A stretch of DNA of 64,000 nucleotides from Bacteroidales bacterium. GTDB taxonomy: Bacteria > Bacteroidota > Bacteroidia > Bacteroidales > Muribaculaceae. This document shows, in pieces, positions 1 through 9,073 of the stretch. The translations under genes and the position numbers were made by a program. The stretch covers positions 496,001-560,000 of the forward strand of contig CP091725.1 in the NCBI GenBank assembly GCA_022009815.1, in the 5' to 3' direction. The first letter of the stretch is position 1; each line of letters opens with the position of its first letter. The notes under the pieces were generated by a model. That model was not told the DNA's origin. It saw nothing but the letters and a program-made list of their open reading frames with translations, and ran no database searches.

Positions 1-1052
1 AATTTAATATCAGATAAAGACAGCGGGGGCGCTGATACAATTCGTAGCGTTTCAGCCATTCAACAAGCCGTTGCTCTAATTGATATGATTGAAATCCACG
101 AAGGGTTTACGGTGAACTTTATGAAAAATCCTCAGAATACCGACAAAAATTAAAAAACAATACAGTACTGAAGCATCGGTTTATTGAAGAAATTGAAAAA
201 GTCATTCAGATTCTTCATCCTGACTGCAACGTTATGCTTCCCTCATGGGCAAAGGACTGGGAGCAGGCAATAATTGAAGCTGAGAAATTTCGTTTGTTTA
301 CCGGCTCCATCGGTGCACTTATATATGATGGGGCGGGAAATAGACTGGTCGAACTTCGAGGCGAAATACAATAACGTAAAGAAATATTTTGCAAATCCTG
401 ATAACCCAAGCGCTATCCGAGACATGATTCCATACTTTAGAGATGAAGACATCCTGGAACTGTTCAGTGATTATACCTTGAATTATAAAGATAGCAATGT
501 AGGCCATATGTTGCGCTCATTTCCCACCCGGTTCCACAAATATCTTTGGCAGGGCAGAAATCGGCTTTGCTTACTCGACTTCAAAGCGATATTGAGACAT
601 TGTGCGCCAACAACCCTAATTTTTGGATTAACAAAAATTGGGTTAATGGTCATCATGTGCTCTCTAATTATTCAAAAAGAAGCGGTGCGTATGATTTAAG
701 CTCTTATTTTATTGGAACGGACTGCATTGATACACGATATGATATTCTATCAGATTCAGATGCCATACCTGATGGTTACGAGCTAATAGTTAAGAACAAG
801 CAAGTCACCAAACCATACAAAGGACTGCAAACAGAGTTTTACTGCAGATATAAGGAAAAGAAATACAAGTTCATATGGACCGCATATGATTGGGTCGATA
901 TGTATGACGGAGATGCAAACCTTTGGGAACGGGGACTGCATACAAGGTTCAATGGGGATAAAGAGCCCCATTTTCATAATGCCATCACATTATTGAAAGA
1001 GATAGTACGCTGTATACGCAAGTTCGACAACCCAACGGACGACTCTATTTGA
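1..1052 (+). pseudogene. DUF262-like protein, C-terminal part, frameshifted
   Basis: One protein can be followed through three frames: frame 1 to about 103, frame 3 to about 340, frame 1 again to about 550, then frame 3 to the stop at 1050-1052. All three breaks are at G-rich runs. The 5' end lies outside the window. The reconstructed text contains FTGSIGALIYDG followed by REIDWSNFEAKYNNVKKYF and ends in a conserved-looking FIWTAYDWVDMYDGD block. From memory this pattern resembles the C-terminal half of long DUF262-family proteins (ParB-like/DUF1524 HNH relatives common in defence islands). I cannot confirm this without a search. It runs convergently into the PLD gene, overlapping it by 8 bp. 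The breaks may be sequencing errors rather than decay. Confidence 0.4.
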
Positions 1053-1560
1053 CAGGGTCAGTGCAGTATTGGCGACGGCCGCAGCGGGTACAGTGCTCGC
1101 CTCGCCAGACGCTGTCAAACTGCTCACAGGCGGCATCTATCAAGGTCGGCTCATCGGTCAGGATTCCGGCCTCGAAGTTGCGGCGGTTACTGCTCTTCAT
1201 ACCTATTCCGGCTCCTGTCAGGTTGGCAGAGCCAATGTAGGCAGTCTCAAAGTCAAATATAATCATCTTGAAATGGACTCGCGGACATAGTATCCGCTCC
1301 AGTCCTGATTTTAGAATCGGGTATCGGTCAAAATCCTCACGGAAAGCCGGACCCGGTTCTTTTGCATGGATAAGTCTGACCTCTACACCTCGTTTGAGTA
1401 GCTTTGCAAGAATAGCAAGGAATGGCTCAGATGAATTGCCAGCTTTGACGTGAAGGTTTTTAATGTCGGCTGTACCAATCCAGAGCGACTTCCTCACGGA
1501 AGCCATTCTTGCCACGACCTTATCATAATGGTCTTTGCCGGAAATAAATTCAACTGCCAT
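1045..1560 (-). CDS. PLD-family nuclease/phosphodiesterase with C-terminal Cys cluster
   Basis: 171 aa. A single HKD motif is visible: VHFKMIIFD at about residues 95-103, followed by YIGSANLTGAGIG, the usual His-Lys-Asp plus GSAN arrangement of phospholipase D-type phosphodiesterases. With only one HKD the protein would need to dimerise, as Nuc-type nucleases do. The C-terminus carries CTRCGRRQYC, a four-cysteine zinc-ribbon-like ending (two CxxC-like pairs) that suggests nucleic acid binding. It is the last gene of the leftward series and follows the metallopeptidase by 12 bp. Substrate unknown; DNA or RNA is more likely than lipid for a protein this small. Confidence 0.75.
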   Translation of the reverse strand: MAVEFISGKDHYDKVVARMASVRKSLWIGTADIKNLHVKAGNSSEPFLAILAKLLKRGVEVRLIHAKEPGPAFREDFDRYPILKSGLERILCPRVHFKMIIFDFETAYIGSANLTGAGIGMKSSNRRNFEAGILTDEPTLIDAACEQFDSVWRGEHCTRCGRRQYCTDPVK

Positions 1561-1572
1561 ACTGGTGCAAAG

Positions 1573-2178
1573 TTACTTATTTTTCGTGAGATAGAGGTAA
1601 TAGTTGTAGTATGGGGACATCGCTATATCATCTTTTGCTTTTACCATCTTTGAATCCTCGCCGATGAGTGTGGAAAGAAAGGTCCAAAATGATTTGCGAT
1701 GATGCTTGTACTTGTAATGCGCCATTTCGTGAAGTATTACACCGTCAGTCCATTCCTGTTTGAATATAACGAGAAAAGGTTGTAAGGTAATGTGATTGTT
1801 GAACGTGCAATAGCCGAGAACATTCTTCCGAAGGCGCTTGACTGTAACGCCGGAGCCATGCAACCCCTTCATATTCTCCCAATACTTTACTCTGGCAGGC
1901 AGTACAACTTTTGCAATCCGAAGTATGGTATCGCGCATAAGTTCCCTAAGCCATTTCTGTATCTTCTTGGTCTCAAAGTCAGTGGAGTCATGGTAAATCA
2001 TATCCAGGATACCGTCGTGGTATTGAACAAGCAACTCGACGGCGTTCTTATCCTGAAACACGAATTGGTCGGGTATCTTCATCGTTGCCTCACACTTATC
2101 GACACAATGCCAGACCACTGACAAGTGCTTTGTAGTAAGCCGGAATCGAGGATTTATCTTAAATGTTGGTTCTTTCAT
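1573..2178 (-). CDS. YgjP/DUF45-like zinc metallopeptidase
   Basis: About 201 aa. The zinc motif HEMAHYKYKHHRKSFW sits in the C-terminal half and matches the HExxH-x5-H-type pattern of YgjP/SprT-like (DUF45/WLM) peptidases. The start at 2178 is chosen because its ATG overlaps the stop of the upstream VWA gene (ATGA), indicating translational coupling; a longer start three codons upstream is possible. The N-terminal 60 residues show no recognisable domain. Being coupled to RavA-like and ViaA-like genes suggests it works with that AAA+/VWA pair, perhaps in protein quality control. This is inference. Confidence 0.7.
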   Translation of the reverse strand: MKEPTFKINPRFRLTTKHLSVVWHCVDKCEATMKIPDQFVFQDKNAVELLVQYHDGILDMIYHDSTDFETKKIQKWLRELMRDTILRIAKVVLPARVKYWENMKGLHGSGVTVKRLRKNVLGYCTFNNHITLQPFLVIFKQEWTDGVILHEMAHYKYKHHRKSFWTFLSTLIGEDSKMVKAKDDIAMSPYYNYYLYLTKNK

Positions 2179-3509
2179 ACCTCCCATATTTTATCCATTA
2201 TGTGTCTATAACCCTTAACTCCGTAATGTCCTATCTTCAATCCATAGAAACGAGTGCCGAGAGCTTTCTCCTTGTCTATTTTCTCTATTGTGGAGGGATT
2301 GGGAACAGGAAACTCGAAGTCTGAGACAATCAGTACATCAGCCATCTCGTATGTTCCTTTCTGAAGAACGCGAATAGCCTCGGCAAGCATTTGTTCACCA
2401 TCAGTGCCACCACTATAACTATGCTCCAAAAAATTGTCAATCATACGCCAATTTCGCGGTTTTGCAAGGTCAATAGACTTTGACCTGACAGAGAAACTGA
2501 TTAGATAGCAAGGTCTTTTCTGTTTCTTTGCCATCCGTAGCAACTGTTTGAGCAACGAGAAAGCAATCCTTTGAGGTTGCCCCGACATCGAGCCGCTGGT
2601 GTCGATGCTTACAATAATCGGTCCTTTTGTCAGTCGTGGGTCTTTGCGATGTTCCTCTATCTTTTTCGGTTTGTCTTTGCCGGGACTTGAAAACTGCTGA
2701 AGCTCCTTGGTTGCATATCTCTTAAAAAACAGGTCTTCCGGCATAGATAATTCCACTGGTAGGACACGTTCCAGATTGTCGCCTGACTCAACTCTGTCAA
2801 TCTCTTCGACCGAGCTGTTTTTAGCCACGGTAGTAGGCATAAAGCGATATACTACCGTATCTTTCTCTTCTTTAGACGAATCCTTGTCACGACCGATCAT
2901 ATCCACAATTTCTCTCAGTTGCGGATAGCGATGGACATCTTTCTCCACCTTCTTTCTGTCTTCATAATCGCCTGTTCCTGCATCACGACAAAATTGTTCA
3001 AACCTCATTTTCGTACGATTCAACATCTGACGCTCTTTTCGATCGAGCTTAGCCTTACAAGCATTTTCCCAATCGCTTGTCATTGCCGAAAATACAGCAC
3101 CCTTGTCGTCTGTCTTGAACTGCGCCGTATATCCTGAAAGATTTACATCATATTTCGAGTAGCCGGCTTCAATTGTGCCACATACTTCCTGCCACATCTT
3201 GCGTTTTTCCTCAATGGTCGCTTCTCTGAAACGAGTAATCATGGCAAGTTCTTTCATTGCTTCAATCTGCATTGCCCGGAACTGTTCCAGCAAAGCAGTG
3301 AAGAAAGAAATCAAGTCTTCTTTCAGCACCTCAACCCATGTTGAGTCCGAGCCGTCGATCTGAGGATTATTGTCAATGACCTCCTGCATATAACCGGCGA
3401 GGCAATCATCGGGCGGCATGGTCGGAGGCATCTCGCCACATTCCATGTAGAAGTCAAAAGCCTCGCTATATTCCTCCAGCTTGGCGTCAATGTCGGTATA
3501 GTCAATCAT
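2175..3509 (-). CDS. VWA-domain protein, ViaA/CoxE-like
   Basis: 444 aa. The C-terminal third is a von Willebrand A domain with a MIDAS site: VSIDTSGSMSG (about residue 300), GGTDG (Thr) and VSDFEF (Asp). The N-terminal part is helical and charged, as in ViaA (YieM), which in E. coli is the partner of the MoxR ATPase RavA. The start ATG overlaps the stop of the RavA-like gene by 4 bp, so the two are translationally coupled in the RavA-ViaA order. Role by family: metal-dependent adaptor or substrate-binding partner of the AAA+ ring. Its usual substrate here is unknown. Confidence 0.82.
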   Translation of the reverse strand: MIDYTDIDAKLEEYSEAFDFYMECGEMPPTMPPDDCLAGYMQEVIDNNPQIDGSDSTWVEVLKEDLISFFTALLEQFRAMQIEAMKELAMITRFREATIEEKRKMWQEVCGTIEAGYSKYDVNLSGYTAQFKTDDKGAVFSAMTSDWENACKAKLDRKERQMLNRTKMRFEQFCRDAGTGDYEDRKKVEKDVHRYPQLREIVDMIGRDKDSSKEEKDTVVYRFMPTTVAKNSSVEEIDRVESGDNLERVLPVELSMPEDLFFKRYATKELQQFSSPGKDKPKKIEEHRKDPRLTKGPIIVSIDTSGSMSGQPQRIAFSLLKQLLRMAKKQKRPCYLISFSVRSKSIDLAKPRNWRMIDNFLEHSYSGGTDGEQMLAEAIRVLQKGTYEMADVLIVSDFEFPVPNPSTIEKIDKEKALGTRFYGLKIGHYGVKGYRHIMDKIWEV

Positions 3510-5101
3510 TTTATCAACATAACTACGTTATTGAGTTTGACCTCAATGGTCTTTATCTGTTCACTGACATCCTTCAGCATCTTGTTAACCAGTGCAAGAT
3601 CATTGGGAGAAAGGAATATATTATCACAATCGGTCCAGTTTGATGATACCGACTTCTCCCATTCTTCGACACAAGTCCTGAATAAGTCCTGAATCAAATA
3701 TACACGCTGATATACAGGCGATGTCTGTAAAGACTCTGAACTTATTGCTGATTGAGCAGCCTTCTTGCGGAAAGCGTATGGAGTGCCGTCGATTATCGCA
3801 CCATTCTGACACCTCTGAATCTTTACCTTTGTCAGATTCGAAGCATTCTGTGATTTTGCTTCAAACGGTCTTCCCGGAACGATTGTGTGAATGATGATTT
3901 TCTTGCGTTTGCTGTCATAATATCTCACCCCGTCACGAGTCTGATTTGATAACGCGGCATAGTCCCATTTTGAAAAATAGGTATCTCCATCCGGATAATT
4001 TTCGACGAGATAGTAGAAATAATCATACTCAGCGAAATCATTCCCGTCTGTGTTTAATCGTAACTGTGTTGATTGTTGTGCGGTTTGTTGCTGTGGAGTC
4101 ATAAGTTGGCGAATAGATTTATCAATCTTCGCCAACCCTTTCAGCACCGCATCTGAGATACTTGAAGTAAAAGCATTAAGCACATTGGGAATACACTCCA
4201 CATCATTCCAGAAACTATGTATAAGCAATAGATAGTCTGAAAGATTTATCTCCATGCGACCATTCAGAAAGGCTGAGGTCTGCATCAGCTTGTACGCTTT
4301 TCGCCAACGTCGATCAGAGATATAATATCGTAATTGATTTCCGTCCTCCTTCTCCAGAGCAGTAAGACTCTTCCGAATGTTTTTTATGGCACTGACAACC
4401 GAATCCTGAATGCCTACGGCCTTTGATTCGTTTTGCCAGTTGGAATATGTTTCATCGGTAATGTATAACGATTCCGATAATTCCGACATATCAACACCGG
4501 CACCCTTTATCATTTTGAAGAAGGAGGTATCACTCTCTATGCAGTTTGAAACCATCCGCACAAGGAAGCGATCCCACAACGCTTCGAGACCTTCATCTTT
4601 TGCCGGAAGTTCGTTAGAGGCAGCAATAAGCACTTTCATTGGCGTGCGCATTATTTGTCCTCCATTATGGAAGATATGTTCGTTTATTACAGTCAGAAGG
4701 GTGTTCTGGATAGACGGCCCAGCTTTCCATATTTCATCGAGGAACACAACATCAGCCTCTGGCAAATATCCTGCGGTCAGTCGTTCATAACGGTCGTCGT
4801 TCTTTAATCGTGAAATTGATATGGGTCCGAATATTTCATCAGGAGTGCTGAATCGAGACATCAGGTAATCAAATGACTTGCCATCCTTGAATACCATTTT
4901 CAAACGACTCGAAACCATACTTTTGGCTGTTCCGGGAGGGCCGAGAAGGAACATATTTTCTCCAGCCACAGCGCACAGCAGTGCCACGGCTATAATCTGT
5001 TCCTTTTCATAGACTCCCTGCGACATCCATTCGACAAGCTGACGAATGTGCTCTTTCGGAGTTGACGGAAATAGTGATTTAGTTCTAACTTTCTTTGCCA
5101 T
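3506..5101 (-). CDS. MoxR-family AAA+ ATPase, RavA-like
   Basis: 531 aa from the ATG at 5101; an upstream TTG at 5119 is less likely. Walker A is GPPGTAKS (about residues 54-61), Walker B is VVFLDEIW, and sensor/arginine-finger regions follow (AASNELP, ALWDRFLVR). These are the classic MoxR/RavA signatures; the length is close to RavA (about 500 aa), including a long C-terminal region with the triple-helical/LARA-like extension expected there. It is coupled to a ViaA-like VWA gene. RavA-ViaA pairs remodel membrane or protein targets in E. coli. Here the pair sits downstream of an FtsZ-like gene and a small membrane protein. Confidence 0.85.
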   Translation of the reverse strand: MAKKVRTKSLFPSTPKEHIRQLVEWMSQGVYEKEQIIAVALLCAVAGENMFLLGPPGTAKSMVSSRLKMVFKDGKSFDYLMSRFSTPDEIFGPISISRLKNDDRYERLTAGYLPEADVVFLDEIWKAGPSIQNTLLTVINEHIFHNGGQIMRTPMKVLIAASNELPAKDEGLEALWDRFLVRMVSNCIESDTSFFKMIKGAGVDMSELSESLYITDETYSNWQNESKAVGIQDSVVSAIKNIRKSLTALEKEDGNQLRYYISDRRWRKAYKLMQTSAFLNGRMEINLSDYLLLIHSFWNDVECIPNVLNAFTSSISDAVLKGLAKIDKSIRQLMTPQQQTAQQSTQLRLNTDGNDFAEYDYFYYLVENYPDGDTYFSKWDYAALSNQTRDGVRYYDSKRKKIIIHTIVPGRPFEAKSQNASNLTKVKIQRCQNGAIIDGTPYAFRKKAAQSAISSESLQTSPVYQRVYLIQDLFRTCVEEWEKSVSSNWTDCDNIFLSPNDLALVNKMLKDVSEQIKTIEVKLNNVVMLIK

Positions 5102-5180
5102 AATAAAAAACGGGGACAATAATGCTCACCGCAAAATTAGCTCCGACATGTAGCAGATTTAGATACAGGTTATCCTTTTC

Positions 5181-5395
5181 TTATATTTTGGTCAAAAAAT
5201 CATCCGATGCTTTCATTAACTCTTTCAATACGGGGCGCATATACTTGTGCTGGAGAGCAAATCCGATTACAACACCGATATTTGCTTTAATCAAGGCTAA
5301 ATGAGGTGGCCCGATAAAGCAGGCTATGCCCCCAATATGCCGGGGAGTATGGCGAATTTGAGTAGTGCCAACTGTTTCTGAATTACTTTATCCAT
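5181..5395 (-). CDS. Small two-helix membrane protein (frame break)
   Basis: Reads as MDKVIQKQLALLKFAILPG, then one frame change at the run of five C (5329-5333 on +), then a hydrophobic segment with GIACFIGPPH and ANIGVVIGFALQHKY, ending ASDDFLTKI. About 71 aa if one G is added to the run. The ATG overlaps the end of the FtsZ-like gene (ATGGATAA). Two predicted membrane-spanning segments and a short cytoplasmic C-terminus. It could anchor the FtsZ-like protein or the RavA-ViaA pair to the membrane. No family recognised. 79 bp separates it from the RavA-like start. Confidence 0.55.
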
Positions 5396-6123
5396 TCTCC
5401 AGTTCCTTTCCAGCAGCAAGTATCGTGACTTTAACCTCGTCATCTTTCATACTTTCATCGGGATAGACTGCCCAAATGGCATAAACGCTTTCCGGCAATT
5501 CACTAATGATATCGGTCAGTGCAGTCATTTCTTGCATTACCAATGGCAGTTCCCCTTCCTTATTGAAATACAGAAATCGAAAGGCGTTCTATTTTATCGA
5601 GCTTAGATGAAGACAATGCTCTTTTAATGTCACCAATCGCTTCTGCGACACGCTCATTACCACACCGTGTTACTGACTTTAGGAGGAAATGCTTTGCATC
5701 AGTTAGAGTGGTTTGCAAATCGTTAAAGTCATAGGCAATCATACCTTGTGTTACTATCGGCTGGAGGATTGCCTTTATGATGTCTGGGTACTCAGCGCAA
5801 GAGGCTTCGGACACCACGCTGTCATAACAATCAAAATCGGCATTGTCAAGCAAACCAAGGGTCAGGACTCCGGCATCATGGAATGTTTTGGCAATACTGT
5901 TCGCATGATCTTCGTTGTCTTTCACCACAATGATTACCATTTTATCCTCATCGGTTGGGACACACTCAAAGGGTTCGGTTAATACTGTAGCGGACACACA
6001 ATCGTATCCGTATGACTTTACTGTCTCAATTATTTCTTTTGTTGCCTCCCCGATACCAATTACGCGAAAACTGGTGGGTAAATTCATACGGACATATCGG
6101 TCAAATAATTCCGAATCATTCAT
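5388..6123 (-). CDS. Divergent FtsZ/tubulin-fold protein with degenerate nucleotide site
   Basis: About 245 aa after joining two frames at about 5575 (one extra T in a TTT run). The N-terminus FRVIGIGEATKEII stands where FtsZ has its first glycine loop; the signature loop is replaced by MVIIVVKDNEDHAN, so GTP binding looks lost. The T7-helix and C-terminal region is FtsZ-like: IAYDFNDLQTTLTDAKHFL resembles the FtsZ block around INLDFADVKTVM, and the end (LYFNKEGELPL...WAVYPDESMKDDEVKVTILAAG) resembles the FtsZ C-terminal domain (WG-DES-EVRVTVIATG). Encoded upstream of a small membrane protein and RavA/ViaA-like genes. A second FtsZ-like GTPase domain is at 14219-14740. Confidence 0.65.
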
Positions 6124-6204
6124 CTTATCGTGATTACAGTTTATTATAATGGAATGCAGTGATAGCTAAGGGTTGGCTATCACTGCATAAATTTGCTGGC
6201 AAAG

Positions 6205-6423
6205 TTAGAGTTTCTCTACTTTGAGTTCGTTGCCGTTCATGTAGCCAACGGGGAAATCCACGTTGTATTTCATCTTGAACTGGCGCTGAATCTCAGCCTT
6301 TACGATTGAGTTGGCAAAAGGAAGCGTGCTTCCATTGAAAGAAACTTCGGCAGTCATGCCGGCTTCGAGTCGCTTGCCTCCGCTAAGAAGGAGACGTTTT
6401 GTGGTTACTTTGAAGAGTGCCAT
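6205..6423 (-). CDS. Small protein resembling DUF6140
   Basis: 72 aa. It begins MALFKVTTKRLLLSGGKRLEAGM and has the look of the small DUF6140-type proteins of Bacteroidales: a strand-rich start, a GM-AEV block and a C-terminal YNVDFPVGYMN region. Assignment is from memory only. It lies 81 bp upstream of the FtsZ-like gene in the same direction. No catalytic motif, signal or membrane segment is visible. Function unknown. Confidence 0.5.
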   Translation of the reverse strand: MALFKVTTKRLLLSGGKRLEAGMTAEVSFNGSTLPFANSIVKAEIQRQFKMKYNVDFPVGYMNGNELKVEKL

Positions 6424-6496
6424 ATCTAATATTTTGATGGTTACTCTGCAAAGGTAGAACAGCGGTGTATCAGATTTGGTAACACCAAAAAGATTT

Positions 6497-6892
6497 TTAG
6501 TCTTCGTCGTAAAAGTCCTCTATGTCAAATCCGTCTTCAAAATCTTCAGAATCTACATCTTCATTGGGATACATCATCTGCATAATCTCACGCTCATCAT
6601 ATCCGGTGATTTCCCTACGTAAATTGACAATTTTTTGCTCAATACGATTACTTAATTTCCGTGCTTTACGACATTCTTCCGCTTTTTTGACAAAATAATT
6701 CGGGTCTTTATCGCAGGTGTATAAATAATCCTCAAAATGAAACAACTGCTCATTTATTTCTTCAAGTTCCTCTTTAATCTCATCTAAATCGGATAAAGCT
6801 TTATCCTCATCTGATGAGTAGTTTCCCTGCATATCGTCAAGACGTGAAAGCAAGGCTTTTAGTCTAATTGAAAAAGATTCGTTTTGTCTCAT
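6497..6892 (-). CDS. Acidic coiled-coil protein, unknown
   Basis: 131 aa. The middle (about residues 20-100) is heptad-rich and charged (SDLDEIKEELEEINEQL, then KLSNRIEQKIVNLRREI), predicting a coiled coil. The last 25 residues are almost all acidic. No known family recognised. Same strand as neighbours, 28 bp downstream of the exonuclease gene. It might act as an adaptor or DNA mimic; nothing in the sequence proves this. Confidence 0.55.
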   Translation of the reverse strand: MRQNESFSIRLKALLSRLDDMQGNYSSDEDKALSDLDEIKEELEEINEQLFHFEDYLYTCDKDPNYFVKKAEECRKARKLSNRIEQKIVNLRREITGYDEREIMQMMYPNEDVDSEDFEDGFDIEDFYDED

Positions 6893-6920
6893 ATTATATC
6901 TGATTTATTCAAACGAATGA

Positions 6921-7409
6921 TTAAAGTAATTTCAACGCTATAGCAGCACAAGCCTCGGCATCACAAAGCGCATGATGGTGGTTTTCCATGTCATAACCAC
7001 AGGCGACTGCCGATAAATGGAGCTGATGGCTCGGAATGTCAAGACAGCGACGGGAGGCAGCGAGTGTGCAATGAAATTCGTAACCGGGATATTCCATATC
7101 ATACTCCTCAAATACTGCCTTCAAGCAACTCTCATCAAAAGGACGGTTGTGTGCTACAAGCGGCAGGCCTTTTATTTTCTCTGCCACCTGCGCCCACACT
7201 TCCGGGAATGTCGGTTGTCCGTCAGTATCCCGACGGGAGAGTCCGTGGACCTCAGTAGTCCAATATGTATAATAATTGGGGGCAGGCTGAATAAGACTGT
7301 AGAATCTGTCAACAATCACACCGTCACGAACTATTACGATGCCGACACTACACACGCTGGAGCGTCGGCCATTGGCTGTTTCAAAGTCTATTGCTACAAA
7401 GTCTTGCAT
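6921..7409 (-). CDS. DEDDh 3'-5' exonuclease (DnaQ-like)
   Basis: 162 aa, the size of a stand-alone exonuclease domain. Exo I is VAIDFETAN (DE pair), Exo II is LVAHNRPFDESCL (the second D), and Exo III is NHHHALCDAEACA (H-x4-D), so all DEDDh residues are present. By family it degrades DNA or RNA from the 3' end, as in DNA polymerase III epsilon or oligoribonuclease relatives. The stop lies only 2 bp upstream of the WYL regulator's coding end, so it is part of the same leftward unit. Confidence 0.85.
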   Translation of the reverse strand: MQDFVAIDFETANGRRSSVCSVGIVIVRDGVIVDRFYSLIQPAPNYYTYWTTEVHGLSRRDTDGQPTFPEVWAQVAEKIKGLPLVAHNRPFDESCLKAVFEEYDMEYPGYEFHCTLAASRRCLDIPSHQLHLSAVACGYDMENHHHALCDAEACAAIALKLL

Positions 7410-7411
7410 TG

Positions 7412-8314
7412 TCAGTCATTCTTATACAGTTCATACATCTCTGAAATCCAGCCCTTCATTGATCTGCGCAAAGAAGCCGGACTAACGACCTCTATCATCG
7501 CGCCGACATGGAGCAACTTCATTACGAAGTCATACGTCGGCGAGAGATAGAGTTCAAAGTCGGCGTACTCGCCATAGTCTTCGATAAGTCGCTGACTATG
7601 ATGTAGCGGAAGGGTTTTCAGATAGTGTTTGTGGTCTTCGTTGGCACGAATCACAATTCTCTCCGGCTTGACATCATATCCAATGACCACGCCGAATTTT
7701 GTCGAGAAATACTCTGTGGCATCAAAATCCTTTGGCAACTTGAAGAGCGTTGATGTCGGTTCTACGCTCTCCAGACGGTCAAGGACGTAAATCTTTATCT
7801 CGTCACGGTTGTTGTGACCGAGCACATACCAACGGTTATCAAACAGTTTCACGCAATATGGCTCAATGGGGAATGTATAGTTACGTTCCTTCTTGAAAGG
7901 GCGATATGTGATATTCACGACCCGGTTCTCCTTCATCGCATCAAGGATTGTGGTCAGATGATCGCGGCCTGAAGGGATTTCGTCAACCAATATGCGGCCT
8001 TTCAAAGAGAGATTCTCTCCGATTATATTGCCGACTGCAAAGGAATCGAGCATCCACTTTTTGAGTTTGTCCTCGTCAATATCCTCCGGATTTGAGATAT
8101 AGTATAGATAACCGCCAACTTTCTGACAGTCAATCATTATCCCGAACTGCTCGTAGATTGCATCGCGCCAGCGGTTGAACGTGGCGCGATGAAGCGGCTT
8201 GCAGTCGCTCAAATCCTTGCAACGCTCCCAACGGTCGGAAAGATCCTTATGAGAAATCTTCCCGGCACGGCGGATTGTATCAATCAGCCAAGTGTATTTT
8301 TGTAGTTGGTTCAT
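7412..8314 (-). CDS. WYL-domain transcriptional regulator (WYL-1)
   Basis: 300 aa. The N-terminal 80 residues look like a winged HTH (LHRATFNRWRDAIYEQFGI). The central part has the WYL-type fold (VVNITYRPFKKE, then PYCVKLFDNRWYVLGHN) and a C-terminal WCX-like extension. WYL proteins sense nucleic acids or nucleotides and frequently control defence and repair genes. An imperfect palindrome lies 34 bp upstream of its start (8348-8376), a candidate self-operator. A second, distinct WYL gene is at 15642-16673. Confidence 0.85.
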   Translation of the reverse strand: MNQLQKYTWLIDTIRRAGKISHKDLSDRWERCKDLSDCKPLHRATFNRWRDAIYEQFGIMIDCQKVGGYLYYISNPEDIDEDKLKKWMLDSFAVGNIIGENLSLKGRILVDEIPSGRDHLTTILDAMKENRVVNITYRPFKKERNYTFPIEPYCVKLFDNRWYVLGHNNRDEIKIYVLDRLESVEPTSTLFKLPKDFDATEYFSTKFGVVIGYDVKPERIVIRANEDHKHYLKTLPLHHSQRLIEDYGEYADFELYLSPTYDFVMKLLHVGAMIEVVSPASLRRSMKGWISEMYELYKND

Positions 8315-8347
8315 ATCTGTTTGAGTTTAACGCTGCAAATTTAATCA

Positions 8348-8376
8348 AATCCTGTCACATTTTGTGATACAGGATT
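8348..8376. promoter_or_regulatory. Palindrome upstream of WYL-1, candidate operator
   Basis: Arms AATCCTGT and ACAGGATT, with CACA/TGTG continuing inward; the right arm has two extra bases. It lies 34-62 bp upstream of the WYL-1 ATG, in the position of a promoter or operator. Seen directly; binding is inferred. Confidence 0.55.
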
Positions 8377-8425
8377 GGGTATAATCATGAATCGAAGTCA
8401 AAATTTCTTCATTTGTCACGGTCTG

Positions 8426-8665
8426 TTAAATCCATGCGCCATATAGTTCCTCGGGGTCATCATCCGGACGGTCATTCTCCAGTGTCGTTCTACGAGCTTC
8501 CGCCAACTCTTCTTCTGTCGGTGGAGGCAGTTCTACCATAAAGACATTGCATGGACGCTGCTTAATCCCGGCTTTATGGCGGAGCCAAAGATTTTCCATC
8601 AGGAGTGCGACTCCATCGGGAGATTGTATTGATTTCATAATATCACAGTTTTTATATTTACACAT
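8426..8665 (-). CDS. Hypothetical small protein
   Basis: 79 aa from the ATG at 8665, which overlaps the end of the upstream gene; an internal ATG at 8638 would give 70 aa. The C-terminal half is acidic and proline-rich (ELPPPTEEELAEARR, DDDPEELYGAWI). No family recognised. Probably cotranscribed with RtcB and the preceding gene. Confidence 0.45.
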   Translation of the reverse strand: MCKYKNCDIMKSIQSPDGVALLMENLWLRHKAGIKQRPCNVFMVELPPPTEEELAEARRTTLENDRPDDDPEELYGAWI

Positions 8666-9073
8666 TCATAGAACCCTCAGGCTTTGACCAGTCCAACTTT
8701 GTTACTTGTCGATCAATCCAAATCACGCCGAGATTTTTCTCTTGACGGAGTTCTATTGTAGCTAATAGTAAAGGAATTATATATGGGATTCTTTCCTTGA
8801 TATTCTCCCATGTCCCGTCGAGGTAACAACTTGCGACGTAATCCATGCGGAGATAAAGCCTTACTTGAGTCTTATCCTTATGATAATACATGGCAAATTC
8901 ATTTCTCCAACCATATTCTTCAAGAATAGTTGCTGCTTCAGTAATAAGGTTTCGCATTTGCGACTTTTTGAATGGGCAAAATTACCTATGAATTCGACTG
9001 GCTCTTTCATTTCCTGAGGTTCAAATTCGTTTTCTGCTTCATCAAAAAAACTCCCGATTGTTGTGAAATTCAT
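8658..9073 (-). CDS. Hypothetical protein coupled to RtcB (probable frame break)
   Basis: The ATG at 9073 overlaps the rtcB stop by 4 bp (ATGA), so translation is coupled to the RNA ligase. That frame reads MNFTTIGSFFDEAENEFEPQ up to about 8955, where a run of five A is followed by continuation in another frame (RNLITEAATILEEYGW, then YHKDKTQVRLYLRMDY) to the stop at 8658. Adding one A gives one protein of about 138 aa. The two parts may instead be separate short genes. Family not recognised. Its constant attachment to rtcB would be worth testing. Confidence 0.5.

Noticed and set aside
5122..5304. 60-residue plus-strand frame before the RavA-like gene
   Set aside because: The opposite strand carries the small membrane protein coupled to the FtsZ-like gene, which explains the sequence better.
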